Positions 43,162 through 53,191 of a stretch of 64,000 nt of DNA are shown one piece after another. The translations under genes were made by a program, and so were the position numbers. Source of the DNA: Variovorax sp. IB41 (GTDB lineage: Bacteria; Pseudomonadota; Gammaproteobacteria; Burkholderiales; Burkholderiaceae_C); contig NZ_JAEFCB010000003.1 in assembly GCF_016405905.1 (NCBI RefSeq), positions 290,918-354,917 of the forward strand, read 5' to 3'. The notes below the pieces were generated by a model that was not told the origin of the DNA, did not search any database, and saw only the letters and a list, made by a program, of their open reading frames with translations. Numbering within the stretch: the first letter of the stretch is position 1; every line of letters starts with the position of its first letter.

Positions 43162-44070
43162 TCATGCCGTGCGTTGCACCGCGGGGCGGCGGTTCACCAG
43201 CACGATGCCCAGCGCGACGCCCACGAGCGCCACCATCAGCTGCAGCGTCAGCGGCTCGTTCAGCAACACCACGCCGAACACCAGTGCGAAGAGCGGCGTG
43301 AGAAAGGTGAAGGACGACATCTGCGTGGCCGGATAGTGCCGCAGCAGCCACATCCAGGTGAGGTAGCTGGCGAACGCGCCGATCACCGTCTGCAGGCCGA
43401 TCGAGGTCCAGGCCCAGCTGGAATACGAAAAGCGCCAGGTCTCGCCGAGCGCGAGCGACAGCACCGGGCACACGGCCGCGGTCACTGCCACTTGATAGAA
43501 CAGCGTCTTCTCCGCACTCGCGGTGGCCAGCTTGGTGGTGCGCAGCGTCAGCGTGGTCAGGCCCCAGAGCATGCCGGCCCCCAGGCCCATCGCATCGCCG
43601 ATGAGTTGCGACGAACTCATGTGGCTGAAGCCTTCGCTGAACGCGAGCACCACGCCCGAGAACGCGATGAAGAGCCCGAGCCATTGAAAGCCGCGCAGGC
43701 GCTCGGCCGGCACCCAGCGCGGCAGCAGCAGCGAGACCCAGAACGGCGCGGTGTACAGGAACACGGTGAGCCGCGAGGCGCTGGTGTGCTGCAGGCCGAG
43801 GTAGATGCCGGCGAATTCGCCCGCGAAGAGCGCTCCGGCCAGCAGGCCGGGCCACAGCGTGCCGTCGCGGTTGAACAAAGGCACGCCGCGCGAAGCGCAC
43901 CACAGCCACAGCAGCACGGTGGCGCCCACCATGCGGATCGAGGCCTGCCACATCGGCGGCACTTCGGTCACGGTGGTCTTGATGAGGATCTGCTGCAGGC
44001 CCCAGAACGCGCAGCACGCGATGAGAAGGCCGATGGCGAGGGCGTCGAGGTGGGTCTTGCGCTGGATCAT
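43162..44070 (-). CDS. EamA/DMT-family transporter
   Basis: The 302-residue inner-membrane protein has ten hydrophobic segments arranged as two EamA modules (about 10-140 and 155-295). Members move amino acids or other metabolites. It lies between a BON-like gene (35 bases upstream) and glutaminase (1 base downstream), so glutamine or glutamate transport is a reasonable guess. The start at 44070 follows a run of ACG/ACA-type triplets that has no clear ribosome-binding site; translation may rely on coupling. Confidence 0.88.
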   Translation of the reverse strand: MIQRKTHLDALAIGLLIACCAFWGLQQILIKTTVTEVPPMWQASIRMVGATVLLWLWCASRGVPLFNRDGTLWPGLLAGALFAGEFAGIYLGLQHTSASRLTVFLYTAPFWVSLLLPRWVPAERLRGFQWLGLFIAFSGVVLAFSEGFSHMSSSQLIGDAMGLGAGMLWGLTTLTLRTTKLATASAEKTLFYQVAVTAAVCPVLSLALGETWRFSYSSWAWTSIGLQTVIGAFASYLTWMWLLRHYPATQMSSFTFLTPLFALVFGVVLLNEPLTLQLMVALVGVALGIVLVNRRPAVQRTA

Positions 44071-44105
44071 TCGAGTTGTTGTCGTCGTGGTCGTTGTCGT
44101 CTTGT
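44071..44105 (-). repeat. Imperfect trinucleotide run before the EamA gene
   Basis: The 35-base gap consists largely of ACG, ACA and ACC triplets on the - strand, replacing a normal Shine-Dalgarno sequence. Repeat-length change could alter expression, but it is short and imperfect. Confidence 0.3.
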
Positions 44106-44612
44106 TCAGCGGCCGGCCACCGGATAGGGCGGCTTGCCGCGGGTGCCGGTCATCAGGTCGGGCACCACGGTCTCCACATCGGGCACCGCGCGCGCGGCGC
44201 GCTCGAGCCGCCGGGCCAATGCGGGCGTCGGCACGCAGCCCTGCAGGTAGACCCAGCGGCGCTGGATCATCACCCACACGCTGCCGCTGCGCACGCCCGG
44301 CACGGCCAGCAGCGCGGCGCGCACCTTGGGCGCGAGGGGCTTGTCGTAGCGGTAGGCGTTGCTGTCGGTGCACTTGCCGGCGAGCCAGCAGCTGGTGCCG
44401 CGCTCCAGGCGCGAGTGGGTCTGGGTGCGCCGCTCCTCGGCGGTATAGAAAGGGCCCTCGGGTGCGGCGCAGGCCGGAAGGCCCGAGGACACCTGGAAGA
44501 ACGGGTCGTCGAACCAGTTCTGCTTGGGCGCGCCCGCTGCGTCATGTGTCTGCTGCGCCATCGCGGTCTGCGCGGCCATCAGCAGCACGGGCACGAGCGC
44601 AGCGGCGCGCAT
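44106..44612 (-). CDS. Periplasmic BON-like protein
   Basis: The 168-residue product has a Sec signal peptide (cleavage near AMA-QQ, residue 20). Its middle has CWLAGKC, a possible disulfide region. The C-terminal 70 residues resemble a BON domain (RAALLAVPGVRSGSVWV and the VPDVETVVPDLMTG end), which is linked to envelope or phospholipid contact. It overlaps the flavin reductase stop by one base and precedes the EamA gene. The role is unknown. Confidence 0.7.
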   Translation of the reverse strand: MRAAALVPVLLMAAQTAMAQQTHDAAGAPKQNWFDDPFFQVSSGLPACAAPEGPFYTAEERRTQTHSRLERGTSCWLAGKCTDSNAYRYDKPLAPKVRAALLAVPGVRSGSVWVMIQRRWVYLQGCVPTPALARRLERAARAVPDVETVVPDLMTGTRGKPPYPVAGR

Positions 44613-45121
44613 CACAAGGGGTGTTCCGTGTAGAAACGCCCGCCGTGGAACAGGAGCGGCGAGGCGCCCGCGTTGTGGGTGCAGCGCTCGACCTCGCCGA
44701 CGAAGATCACATGGTCGCCCTCGTCGTAGCGGCTGCGGTTGAAGCACTCGAAGCTCGCCGCGGCGCCGACCAGCACCGGCGCGCCGCCGATGCCCCGGGT
44801 GAATTCGACGTCGGCCCAGCGGTCGATGTTCTTGGTGGCGAAGCGCTCGGCCAGCGGCTTCTGGCTCGCGGCCAGGATGTTGACCGCGTAGTGCGAGCCG
44901 GTGCTGAGCGCGGGCATCGAGCCCGCCGCGCGGGCCAGGCTCCAGAGCACCAGCGGCGGCGTGAGCGACACCGAATTGAAGGAATTGGCCGTGAGGCCGA
45001 CCAGCGTGCCGTCGGCCGCGCACGCGGTGACGATGGTCACGCCCGTGGCGAACATGCCGAGCGCTTCCCGGAACTCGTCGGGCGAAAAGGTGGGCGGCTT
45101 GGCCCGGCGGGGAGTGGTCAC
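44612..45121 (-). CDS. Flavin reductase-family protein
   Basis: This 169-residue flavin reductase (HpaC-type) has the FMN-binding motif GVTIVTACAADGTLVGLTANSF (about 22-44) and YDEGDHVIFVGEV near the end. It likely reduces free FMN or FAD with NAD(P)H for a monooxygenase, but none is adjacent. I chose a GTG at 45121 because the in-frame ATG at 45196 adds an Arg/Pro-rich tail. Neither start has a strong ribosome-binding site, so the start is uncertain. Confidence 0.75.
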   Translation of the reverse strand: MTTPRRAKPPTFSPDEFREALGMFATGVTIVTACAADGTLVGLTANSFNSVSLTPPLVLWSLARAAGSMPALSTGSHYAVNILAASQKPLAERFATKNIDRWADVEFTRGIGGAPVLVGAAASFECFNRSRYDEGDHVIFVGEVERCTHNAGASPLLFHGGRFYTEHPL

Positions 45122-45241
45122 GAAGGAGGCTGGGCGGTGGTCGGCAGAAGACCATTTTGGCCCAACGGCGACCGGCGGGCTGCGTGGCCGGCCCATCGAC
45201 GCCCTTGCGATGCGGGTATGGACGCCCGCGGACCGCCGCGC

Positions 45242-46471
45242 CTAGCCGAAGAACCAGTAGCAGACCGCGATCGCCGCGATCACGCCCGCCAGCTCGGCCA
45301 GCAGCGCGCACGACACCGCGTGCCGCGCGCGCTGGATGCCGACCGCGCCGAAGTACACGGCCAGCACGTAGAAGGTGGTTTCGGTGCTGCCCTGGATGGT
45401 GGCGGCCACCAATGCGGGGAAGCTGTCCACGCCCTGGCTCTTCATGGTCTCGATCAGCATCGCGCGCGCCGCGCTGCCCGAGAAGGGCTTGACCAGCGCG
45501 GTGGGCATGGCGTCGACGAAGCGCGAATCCCAGCCGCCCGCGGTCACCAGCCAGCGCAGGCCGCCCAAGATGAGGTCGAGCGCGCCCGAGGCCCGCAGCA
45601 CGCCGACCGCGCACAGCATCGCGACGAGGTAGGGCAGCAGGTTCTTCGCGATGTCGAAGCCTTCCTTGGCGCCTTCGATGAAGCACTCGTAGACCTTGAT
45701 GCGCCGTATCGCACCGGCCGCCAGGAACACGATGATCACGCTGAAGAGCGCGAGGTTGCCCATGAGCGACGAGAGCGAGGCGATGGCCGCCGCCGACAGC
45801 GTGCCCAGCAGCGCCATGAAGCCGCCCAGCACCAGCGCGCCCGGGATCAGGTAGGCCAGCACCACCGGGTCCCACAGCCGCAGGCGCTGCGCGACGGCCA
45901 CCGTGAGCAGGCCGACCAGCGTCGATGCGCTGGTGGCCAGGAGGATCGGCAGGAACACCATCGTCGGATCGGGCGCGCCCTGTTGCGCGCGGTACATGAA
46001 GATGGTGACGGGCAGCAGCGTCAGCGACGAGGCATTGAGTACAAGGAAAAGAATCTGCGCGTTGGTGGCGGTGACCGGGTCGGGGTTCAGGCGCTGCAGT
46101 TCGCGCATGGCCTTCAGGCCGATGGGCGTGGCGGCGTTGTCCAGGCCCAGCGCGTTGGCCGCGAAATTCATCGTGATGAGCCCGAGCGCCGGATGCCCCG
46201 CGGGCACGCCGGGCATGAGCCGGCTGAACAGCGGCCCGAGGAGCCGCGCGAGCCCGCCGACCAGCCCCGCCGCCTCGGCGATGCGCAGGAACCCGAGCCA
46301 CAGCGTGAGCGTGCCGAACAGCAGCACCATCACCTCGACCGCGAGCCGCGCCATCGCGAACAGGCTTTCGACCAGCGCCGCGAACACCGTCGGATCGCCG
46401 CCGACGAGCCACCGCACGAGCGCCGCGACCGCCGCCATCCCGAAGAAACCCAGCCACAAGCCGTTGAGCAC
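45242..46471 (-). CDS. Nucleoside-recognition (Gate) domain membrane protein, SpmA/SpmB-like fusion
   Basis: The 409-residue membrane protein has about ten hydrophobic segments. It looks like SpmA and SpmB joined: the N-terminal half has GFLRIAEAAGLV and NAANALGLDNAATPIGLKAM, and the C-terminal half repeats a Gate-type unit around GSTETTFYVLAVYFG. Such fused proteins are found outside spore formers and have no proven function there. The start GTG at 46471 follows AAAGGA; the ATG at 46501 has none. It is divergent from the phospholipase D-type gene. Confidence 0.78.
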   Translation of the reverse strand: MLNGLWLGFFGMAAVAALVRWLVGGDPTVFAALVESLFAMARLAVEVMVLLFGTLTLWLGFLRIAEAAGLVGGLARLLGPLFSRLMPGVPAGHPALGLITMNFAANALGLDNAATPIGLKAMRELQRLNPDPVTATNAQILFLVLNASSLTLLPVTIFMYRAQQGAPDPTMVFLPILLATSASTLVGLLTVAVAQRLRLWDPVVLAYLIPGALVLGGFMALLGTLSAAAIASLSSLMGNLALFSVIIVFLAAGAIRRIKVYECFIEGAKEGFDIAKNLLPYLVAMLCAVGVLRASGALDLILGGLRWLVTAGGWDSRFVDAMPTALVKPFSGSAARAMLIETMKSQGVDSFPALVAATIQGSTETTFYVLAVYFGAVGIQRARHAVSCALLAELAGVIAAIAVCYWFFG

Positions 46472-46541
46472 GCTTTTTTTTCCTTTTGTCGGCACGATCA
46501 TAGGGCGCCGCGCATGCGCGCCGCGCGCTACAGTTCGGCCC

Positions 46542-48119
46542 ATGCGCGCTTTCATCGTCCGCGGTTTCACGGCCCTCCTGGGGGCGCTTGCGGCCGCCTG
46601 GCTGACCGGTTGCGTCAGCCTGCCGCCACCGCAGCCGCGGGCGCCGGTCATGGCCTTCACCGACGTGGCGCAGACCGAACTCGCGCAGCTCGCGGCCAAG
46701 GGCGTGCCGGGCGATTCCAGCGCGCTCTCGGGTTTCCGGCTGCTGCCGGAGGCGGCCTTCGCCTTCGATGCGCGCATCTCGCTCGCGCGCCACGCCGAGA
46801 AATCGCTCGACGTGCAGTACTACCTGATCCAGAAGGACGACGTGGGCCTCTTGTTCCTGAAGGAGCTGCGGGAAGCTGCCGCGCGCGGCGTGCGGGTGCG
46901 CCTCCTGGTGGACGACCTCTACACAGCCGGCGAGGACGAGGTGTTCAGTTCGTTCTCGGCCTTCCCGAACGTGGAGGTGCGGCTCTTCAACCCGCTGCCG
47001 TCGCGGGCCGACTCGCTGGCCACGCGGCTCCTGTTTTCCCTGACCGATTTCGGCCGCATCAACCACCGCATGCACAACAAGCTGCTGATCGCGGACAACA
47101 GCTTCGCGGTCTCGGGCGGACGCAACATCGGCAACGAGTACTTCATGCGCAGCACGGCCGCGAACTTCATCGACATGGACGTGATCTCCTGCGGGCCGAT
47201 CGTGCGGCAGATGTCCGAGGGGTTCGACCGCTACTGGAACAGCTCGCACGCCTGGCCCATCGAGCGCATCGCGCCGCTGCGCACGACGCCCGAGGCCGGG
47301 CAGCGGCGCTTCGACGAAATCGTGCGCACGGCCGTGCCCGATGTGCCGATCCGCCCGCGCGACGTGCTGAACAAGTCGCCCGTCGGCGAGCAGCTGATCA
47401 CCGGCAAGATTGATCGCTACTGGGCGCCGGGCACGCTGTTCGTGGACGACCCCGAGAAGATCACGCGCACGGCCGAGGAGGCCTATGTAGGCAGCGTGAC
47501 CGAGGGCGCGCTGAGCGTCATCAACTCGGCCCGCCGCGAGGTCAAGATCGGCTCGCCGTATTTCATTCCGGGCACGCGCGGCATGGCGATGATGAAGAAG
47601 GCGATCGACAGCGGCGGGCGCATCACCGTGATCACCAATTCGCTGGGCGCCACCGACGAGCCGCTGGCCTACGCGGGCTACGAGCGCTACCGCGCCGACA
47701 TGCTCAAGATCGGCGTCACCATCTACGAGATCGCGCCCATGCTCACCGGGCGCTCGGGCCAGTTCGGGGATTTCGGCAAGTCGATCAGCCGGCTGCACGC
47801 CAAGCTGGCGGTGGTCGACGACGAGCGCTTCTTCGTCGGCTCGATGAACCTGGACCACCGCTCGGCCGCAGTCAACACCGAGATGGGCCTGGTGATCGAC
47901 AGCCCCGAACTCGTGGGCGACTACAACAAGCTCATGAACGGCCAGCGCATCAACCTGGGCTACCGGCTGCGCCTGGGCCCCGACGGCCGGCGCGTGCAGT
48001 GGCTCGAATACGACGATGCGGGCGGCGACATCGTCCACGAAGACGAGCCCGGCGAATTCCTCTGGCTGCGCCTCAAGAACTGGCTGCTGCTGCCCATCGT
48101 GGGCGAGGAACTGCTCTAG
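46542..48119 (+). CDS. Phospholipase D-type lipoprotein, cardiolipin synthase C-like
   Basis: The 525-residue protein has an N-terminal lipoprotein signal with lipobox LTGC. Two HKD motifs follow, HNKLLIADNSFAVSGG near residue 175 and HAKLAVVDDERFFVGS near residue 418, the two halves of the active site. These features and the length fit ClsC-type cardiolipin synthases, which join phosphatidylglycerol and phosphatidylethanolamine. It is anchored to a membrane facing the periplasm. It has no ymdB-type partner here. The start was chosen by the lipobox; upstream in-frame sequence is a shadow. Confidence 0.86.
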   Translation: MRAFIVRGFTALLGALAAAWLTGCVSLPPPQPRAPVMAFTDVAQTELAQLAAKGVPGDSSALSGFRLLPEAAFAFDARISLARHAEKSLDVQYYLIQKDDVGLLFLKELREAAARGVRVRLLVDDLYTAGEDEVFSSFSAFPNVEVRLFNPLPSRADSLATRLLFSLTDFGRINHRMHNKLLIADNSFAVSGGRNIGNEYFMRSTAANFIDMDVISCGPIVRQMSEGFDRYWNSSHAWPIERIAPLRTTPEAGQRRFDEIVRTAVPDVPIRPRDVLNKSPVGEQLITGKIDRYWAPGTLFVDDPEKITRTAEEAYVGSVTEGALSVINSARREVKIGSPYFIPGTRGMAMMKKAIDSGGRITVITNSLGATDEPLAYAGYERYRADMLKIGVTIYEIAPMLTGRSGQFGDFGKSISRLHAKLAVVDDERFFVGSMNLDHRSAAVNTEMGLVIDSPELVGDYNKLMNGQRINLGYRLRLGPDGRRVQWLEYDDAGGDIVHEDEPGEFLWLRLKNWLLLPIVGEELL

Positions 48120-48215
48120 AGGCGCAACCGCAGCTGTCATCTCCGGCACGGTGACGTGCGTTACATTTCTTGTTGAAGTGTGAACTTTTGTCACCGAATT
48201 CTGGAGACCCCGACC

Positions 48216-49382
48216 ATGACCGTTCCCGAGCAGCGCGTGTTTGCCGCGCCGCCCACCACCAGCCGTCGCCGTGTGCTGACCGGGCTGGCCGCCACCGCCG
48301 CTACCGCCGCAACGGGTCTGGGCATGCCGGCCTTCGCGCAGGGCAAGCCGATCCGCATCGGGACCACCTTCGACAACAGCAGCGTCGAGAAGGCCAACGG
48401 GCAGGGGCTCTTCCAGGGTTCGAGCGCGTTCTTCAATGCGCTGAACAAGTCGGGCGGCCTTAATGGCACCAAGGTCGAGCTGGTCATGGCCGACGACACC
48501 TTCAAGCCCGAGGTGGCCAAGGCCAACGCGCTGGCTTTCGAGAAGGACAGCTCGGTGCTCGCGCTGCTGCACCCGCTGGGCACGCGCCAGACCTCCGAGG
48601 TGATGGACGCGGTGCCCGGCATGGCCGTCGTGGGCCCGATCACCGGCACCATCTCGCTGCGCAAGAAGACCTCGCCCAACACCTTCTGGGTGCGCGTGAA
48701 CTACGACCAGGAGGTCGACAAGCTCGTGAGCACGGCGGCCGTGCTGGGCCAGAGCCGCATCGGCCTGGTGCATTCGAACGATCCGCTGGGCCAGTCGGTG
48801 CTGGCGGCGTTCAAGGCCTCGCTCGCGAAGGCGAAGCTGGAGCCGGCCGTCATCGCGACCACGCCCAACACCACCAGCATGGAAGTGGGCCCCGCGGCCG
48901 AAGCCATCGCCAAGGCCAAGCCGCAGGTCGTGATCATCGGCCTGGCCGGCACGGCGCCGGTCTTCATGAAGGCGCTGCGCGATGCCGGCGGCAACAGCTC
49001 GGCCTACGGCCTGTCGATCACGGCCAGCGCGCTGGCCGCCATGGGCGATCTCGCGCGTGGCCTCGGCTTCGTGATCGTGGTGCCCTCTCCGTACTCGACC
49101 AAGTTCGAGATCGTGCGCCGCTACCAGGCCGACATGGTGGCCAACGGCACCAAGGATTTCTCGCTCACGAGCCTGGAGGGCTACATCAACGCCGCCGTGC
49201 TCGCCGAGGGCCTGCGCCGCGCAGGCGGCTCGCCCACGCGCGCCTCGGTGATGGCGGGCCTGGCCAGCATCGAGAACTTCGACCTGGGCGGGCTGAAGAT
49301 CAACTACGGCCGCACGAACCGCGAAGGCGGGCATTTCGTGGACGTGGCCGTGATCGGCAGCCGCGGGCAGATGCTGAGCTGA
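48216..49382 (+). CDS. Stand-alone Liv-type substrate-binding protein
   Basis: The 388-residue type 1 periplasmic-binding protein starts with a twin-arginine-like signal (SRRRVLTGLA, cleavage near AFAQ). The mature part has KPIRIGTTFDNSS and later GGLKINYGRTNREGG. It resembles branched-chain amino-acid or aromatic binding proteins. No permease or ATPase gene is adjacent on this strand; the nearest importer (49862-53154) already has its own binding protein at 53192. Stand-alone binding proteins are frequent in Variovorax and relatives. The start at 48216 follows CTGGAGA. Confidence 0.85.
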   Translation: MTVPEQRVFAAPPTTSRRRVLTGLAATAATAATGLGMPAFAQGKPIRIGTTFDNSSVEKANGQGLFQGSSAFFNALNKSGGLNGTKVELVMADDTFKPEVAKANALAFEKDSSVLALLHPLGTRQTSEVMDAVPGMAVVGPITGTISLRKKTSPNTFWVRVNYDQEVDKLVSTAAVLGQSRIGLVHSNDPLGQSVLAAFKASLAKAKLEPAVIATTPNTTSMEVGPAAEAIAKAKPQVVIIGLAGTAPVFMKALRDAGGNSSAYGLSITASALAAMGDLARGLGFVIVVPSPYSTKFEIVRRYQADMVANGTKDFSLTSLEGYINAAVLAEGLRRAGGSPTRASVMAGLASIENFDLGGLKINYGRTNREGGHFVDVAVIGSRGQMLS

Positions 49383-49392
49383 CCTGGGTTCG

Positions 49393-49416
49393 TACCGCGA
49401 GCCGTGGCTCGCGGTA
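49393..49416 (+). repeat. Inverted repeat after the binding-protein gene
   Basis: Eleven-base arms TACCGCGAGCC and GGCTCGCGGTA with a 2-base loop form a hairpin right after the stop at 49382. No T-run follows; it may act as a transcript 3' end or a protein site. Confidence 0.45.
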
Positions 49417-49480
49417 GCGTCCATCGGTACTCAGGCAGACGCCGGATCGTCTTCGGGAGGCGCGCACTTACAGTGCCGGC

Positions 49481-49846
49481 ATGGTCCTCGACTTCTGCAT
49501 TTCCTTCGGCTTGGCCGCCCCCGTGGTGCTGAGCGTCGTTCTCTATCAGGTCGGCCATCGCGCCGTCGCTCAGGGGCGCGTGGGCCCGGTGACTGCCAGC
49601 CTCGTCTACGGCCTGTGCGTGGCGGCGCTGCCGCTGGCCGTATGGTGGGGCGTCCACGCGCTCGCGGAGTTCTACATCGTGGGCGAGGGCACCTCGTTCT
49701 GGAAGTCCGTGTTGCAGATCGGGCTGGCCTTCCTCATGTACGCGTACCTGTGCATCTCGTGGGCCTTGAGCTTCGTGGCCGCGTGCCTGGCCGCATGGCG
49801 GTTCACGGTCTGCGCGAAGCGGTTGAAGCAGGAAGCCCTGGCCTGA
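49481..49846 (+). CDS. Small membrane protein of unknown function
   Basis: The 121-residue product has three hydrophobic segments (about 8-28, 40-62 and 85-110). It ends in a basic tail (FTVCAKRLKQ). It has no recognised family. It begins about 100 bases after the binding-protein stop and is convergent with the LivF-like gene, whose end is 15 bases away. Coding is supported by membrane-like composition rather than by similarity. Confidence 0.6.
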   Translation: MVLDFCISFGLAAPVVLSVVLYQVGHRAVAQGRVGPVTASLVYGLCVAALPLAVWWGVHALAEFYIVGEGTSFWKSVLQIGLAFLMYAYLCISWALSFVAACLAAWRFTVCAKRLKQEALA

Positions 49847-49861
49847 CGCCGGGCCCGCCGG

Positions 49862-50576
<715 letters not shown>

Positions 50577-50584
<8 letters not shown>

Positions 50585-51338
50585 GGTGATGCGAACTCCC
50601 CAGATAGACCTCGCGCACACGCGGGTCGGCGCCGATTTCCGCAGGCGTGCCCTCGGTGAGGATGCGCCCGCCCACCAGCACCGAGATGCGGCGCGAGAAC
50701 CGGAACACGAGCTTCATGTCGTGCTCGATGAAGAGCACGCTGATGTCGTCGGGCAGCGCCGCGATGGCCTCGAAGAGCTCGCCGCTTTCGTCCTCGGGCA
50801 CGCCGGCCGCGGGTTCGTCGAGCAGGAGGATGCGGGGCTTGGCCGCGAGCGCGAGCGCGATCTCCAGCAGCCGCTGCTTGCCATAGGCGAGCTCGGAGAC
50901 AGGCACATCGGCCAGGCTGTCGAGCTTCAGCGTGCCGAGCAGCGCATGCGCCTCGTCGAACACCGCCGTGCAGCCCTTGAGCGGCCGCCACCAGGTGGCG
51001 CCCAGCCCTTCGCGCTCGCTGATCGCGAGCACCACCGACAGCAGCGGCGTAAGGCTCGGGAACAGCGTGTTGATCTGGAAGGTGCGCGCGAGACCCATGC
51101 GCGCGCGCTTGTCGCCCGCCAGGCGCGTGATGTCGCGATCGCCCATGTGGATCGAGCCGCTCGTGGGCTTGAACACGCCGGTGAGCAGGTTGATGAGCGT
51201 GGTCTTGCCCGCGCCGTTGGGGCCGATCAGCGCCTGCCGCGCGCCGGGCTCGAGCGAGAGATTCACTTCGCTCACCGCCTGGAAGGCGCCGAAGCGGATG
51301 CCGAGGTTTTGCGTGCGCAGGGTGTGGGTGGATGTCAT
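50577..51338 (-). CDS. ABC transporter ATPase, LivG type
   Basis: The 253-residue LivG-type ATPase has Walker A GPNGAGKTT, the Q-loop in ARTFQINTLF, and signature VSELAYGKQR, in which the usual LSGG(Q) is replaced by LAYGK as in many LivG-like members. Walker B is ILLLDEPAAG. It overlaps LivM by 4 bases (ATGA) and LivF by 8. It ends with a His-rich tail (SSHHHA). Together with LivF it powers the importer. Confidence 0.9.
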
Positions 51339-52297
51339 CGCGCCTTCCCCGTCCGCACGAAGCGCGAGAGCGCGCCCATGATTCCGCCGCGCCCGAGCAT
51401 CACCGCCGCGATCAGGAAGATGCCGAGCCAGAACATCCAGTACTGCGGGTTCATGTCCGCGAACCAGTCGTGCACCAGCATGTAGACGATGGCGCCGATC
51501 ATCCCGCCGTACAGGCGCCCGGTGCCGCCGAGCACCAGGATGATCAGCACTTCGGCCGAGCGGTTGAAGCCGATCGATTCGATTCCGACGAACTGCGTGG
51601 TCTGCGCGAGCAGTGCGCCCGCCACGCCGGCCACCGCGGCCGAGAAGGCGTAGGCCATGCGAAGGCGCGCCTCCACCGGCGAGCCGATGGCCGTCATGCG
51701 CTTGCGGCTGTCGTGGATGCCGCGCAGCGCCAAGCCGAACGGCGAGCGCAGCACCAGCCGCACCAGGAGGAACATCGCGAGCACCACGACGAAGGCGTAG
51801 CCGAACGCGGTCTTGCCGTAGAGGTCGAAGTCGAAGAGGCCGAGCACCGGCGCGATCACCACGCCCTGCAGCCCGTCGGTGCCGCCGGTGATGCCCGAGA
51901 GCCGGTTGGCCAGCTCGTACAGCAGGACGCACACGCCGATAGTGATCATGAGCCGCGTGAGGTCGGCGCCGCGCACCACGAGGTAGCTGAGCACATAGCC
52001 GAGCAGGCCGCTCACGACCAGCGCGAACACGAGGCCGGTGAAGGGCTCGCTCCAGCCGTACTTCGCGAGCAGCCCCGCTGCATACGCGCCCGCGCCGAAG
52101 AAGGCGGCATGGCCCACGGTGAGGATGCCCGCGTAGCCGAGCGCCATGTCGAGCGACACGGCAAAGAGCCCGAAGATCATGATCTGGCTCATCAGCGTGA
52201 GCTTGTCGGGCAAGAGGAAGAAGCTGGACGCGAGCGCGAGCCAGAAGGCGACTTCGGCGATGCGCAGCTGCGCCGGAGAAACCGTGAGGGCTTTCAT
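51335..52297 (-). CDS. ABC transporter permease, LivM type
   Basis: The 320-residue inner-membrane permease has about nine hydrophobic segments. The N-terminal class motif is GYAGILTVGHAAFFGAGAYAA. A basic loop around RGIHDSRKRMTAIGSPVEARLRM is where the ATPase docks. It overlaps LivH and LivG by 4 bases each. It is part of the importer in the amine/oxygenase operon. Confidence 0.9.
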   Translation of the reverse strand: MKALTVSPAQLRIAEVAFWLALASSFFLLPDKLTLMSQIMIFGLFAVSLDMALGYAGILTVGHAAFFGAGAYAAGLLAKYGWSEPFTGLVFALVVSGLLGYVLSYLVVRGADLTRLMITIGVCVLLYELANRLSGITGGTDGLQGVVIAPVLGLFDFDLYGKTAFGYAFVVVLAMFLLVRLVLRSPFGLALRGIHDSRKRMTAIGSPVEARLRMAYAFSAAVAGVAGALLAQTTQFVGIESIGFNRSAEVLIILVLGGTGRLYGGMIGAIVYMLVHDWFADMNPQYWMFWLGIFLIAAVMLGRGGIMGALSRFVRTGKAR

Positions 52298-53154
52298 GCG
52301 AGCCCCTTCTTCGCGACGATGCCGTTCGGCCGCGCGAGCAGCATGACGATCATGAAGACGTAGATGAGAAAGGCGCCCGCCTCGGGCCAGTAGTACTTGC
52401 CCGCCACGTCGACGATGCCCACCAGCAGCGCCGCGATGAACGGCCCCGTGACGGTGCCCGCACCGCCCACGCACACCACCATCAGGAAGTAGACGAGGTA
52501 CTTGAGCGGGAACGACGGCTCCAGCCCCAGCATGCCCAGGCTCAGCGCGCCGCCCAGGCCCGCGAGGCCGCAGCCCAGCGAGAAGGTGAGAAAGAAAAGG
52601 CGCTGCACGTGGATGCCGGTGCCGCTCGCCACGCGCTGGTTGTCCACCGCGGCGCGCACCATCGCGCCGTAGCGCGTCTTGCCCAGCACCAGCAGCAGCG
52701 CGGCCAGCACGGCCACGCCGCAAACGATCAGGAAGAGCCGGTAGCGGCCCACTTCGAGCCCGCCGATGGCGACCTGTCCGTCGAGCGCCGGAGGCAGCGT
52801 GAACGGCTGCATCGTCGGCCCGAAGAAGTAGGTGAACGCGGCGATCGACACGAACACCACGCCGATCGACAGCAGCACCTGGTCCAGCGGATGCGCGCGG
52901 TAAAGCCGCCGGTAGAACACGAACTCCAGCACCGCGCCCACCAGCGCCGCGGACACGAAGGCGGCCGCGAGCGAGAGCCCGAAGCCCAGCCCCCAGTGGT
53001 TCATCAGCAGGCTCGCCGCATAGCCGCCCACCATCGCGAAACTGCCGTGCGCGAGGTTGACGAAGTTCATCAACCCCATCGTGATGGACAGGCCCACGCC
53101 GATGAGAAACAGGAGCATGCCGTAGGCCACCCCGTCGAAGATCACGATGCCCAT
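52294..53154 (-). CDS. ABC transporter permease, LivH type
   Basis: The 286-residue LivH-type permease has about eight membrane segments and the class opening GLSITMGLMNFVNLAHGSFAMVGGY. Its ATPase-docking region lies around QRLFFLTFSLGCGLAG. It starts 37 bases after the binding-protein stop and overlaps LivM by 4 bases. The substrate is set by the binding protein upstream and remains unknown. Confidence 0.9.
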   Translation of the reverse strand: MGIVIFDGVAYGMLLFLIGVGLSITMGLMNFVNLAHGSFAMVGGYAASLLMNHWGLGFGLSLAAAFVSAALVGAVLEFVFYRRLYRAHPLDQVLLSIGVVFVSIAAFTYFFGPTMQPFTLPPALDGQVAIGGLEVGRYRLFLIVCGVAVLAALLLVLGKTRYGAMVRAAVDNQRVASGTGIHVQRLFFLTFSLGCGLAGLGGALSLGMLGLEPSFPLKYLVYFLMVVCVGGAGTVTGPFIAALLVGIVDVAGKYYWPEAGAFLIYVFMIVMLLARPNGIVAKKGLA

Positions 53155-53191
53155 GGGCCTCCTGTGTTGCTGCGCTGCCTTGCGGGCGTGC

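Noticed and set aside
42216..45121. Glutaminase operon as part of the amide system
   Set aside because: It is on a separate transcript 3 kb away, with a LysR pair and a hypothetical gene between, and has no amide-specific genes.
43805..47413. Very long + strand open frame of about 1,200 codons
   Set aside because: It runs antisense through at least four well-supported genes, has Arg/His/Ala-rich shadow composition and no domains; GC-rich DNA produces such frames.
44613..49424. Open - strand frame of about 1,770 codons
   Set aside because: Only its last 168 codons (44106-44612) form a real gene with a signal peptide; the rest is the reverse of the phospholipase D-type and binding-protein genes.
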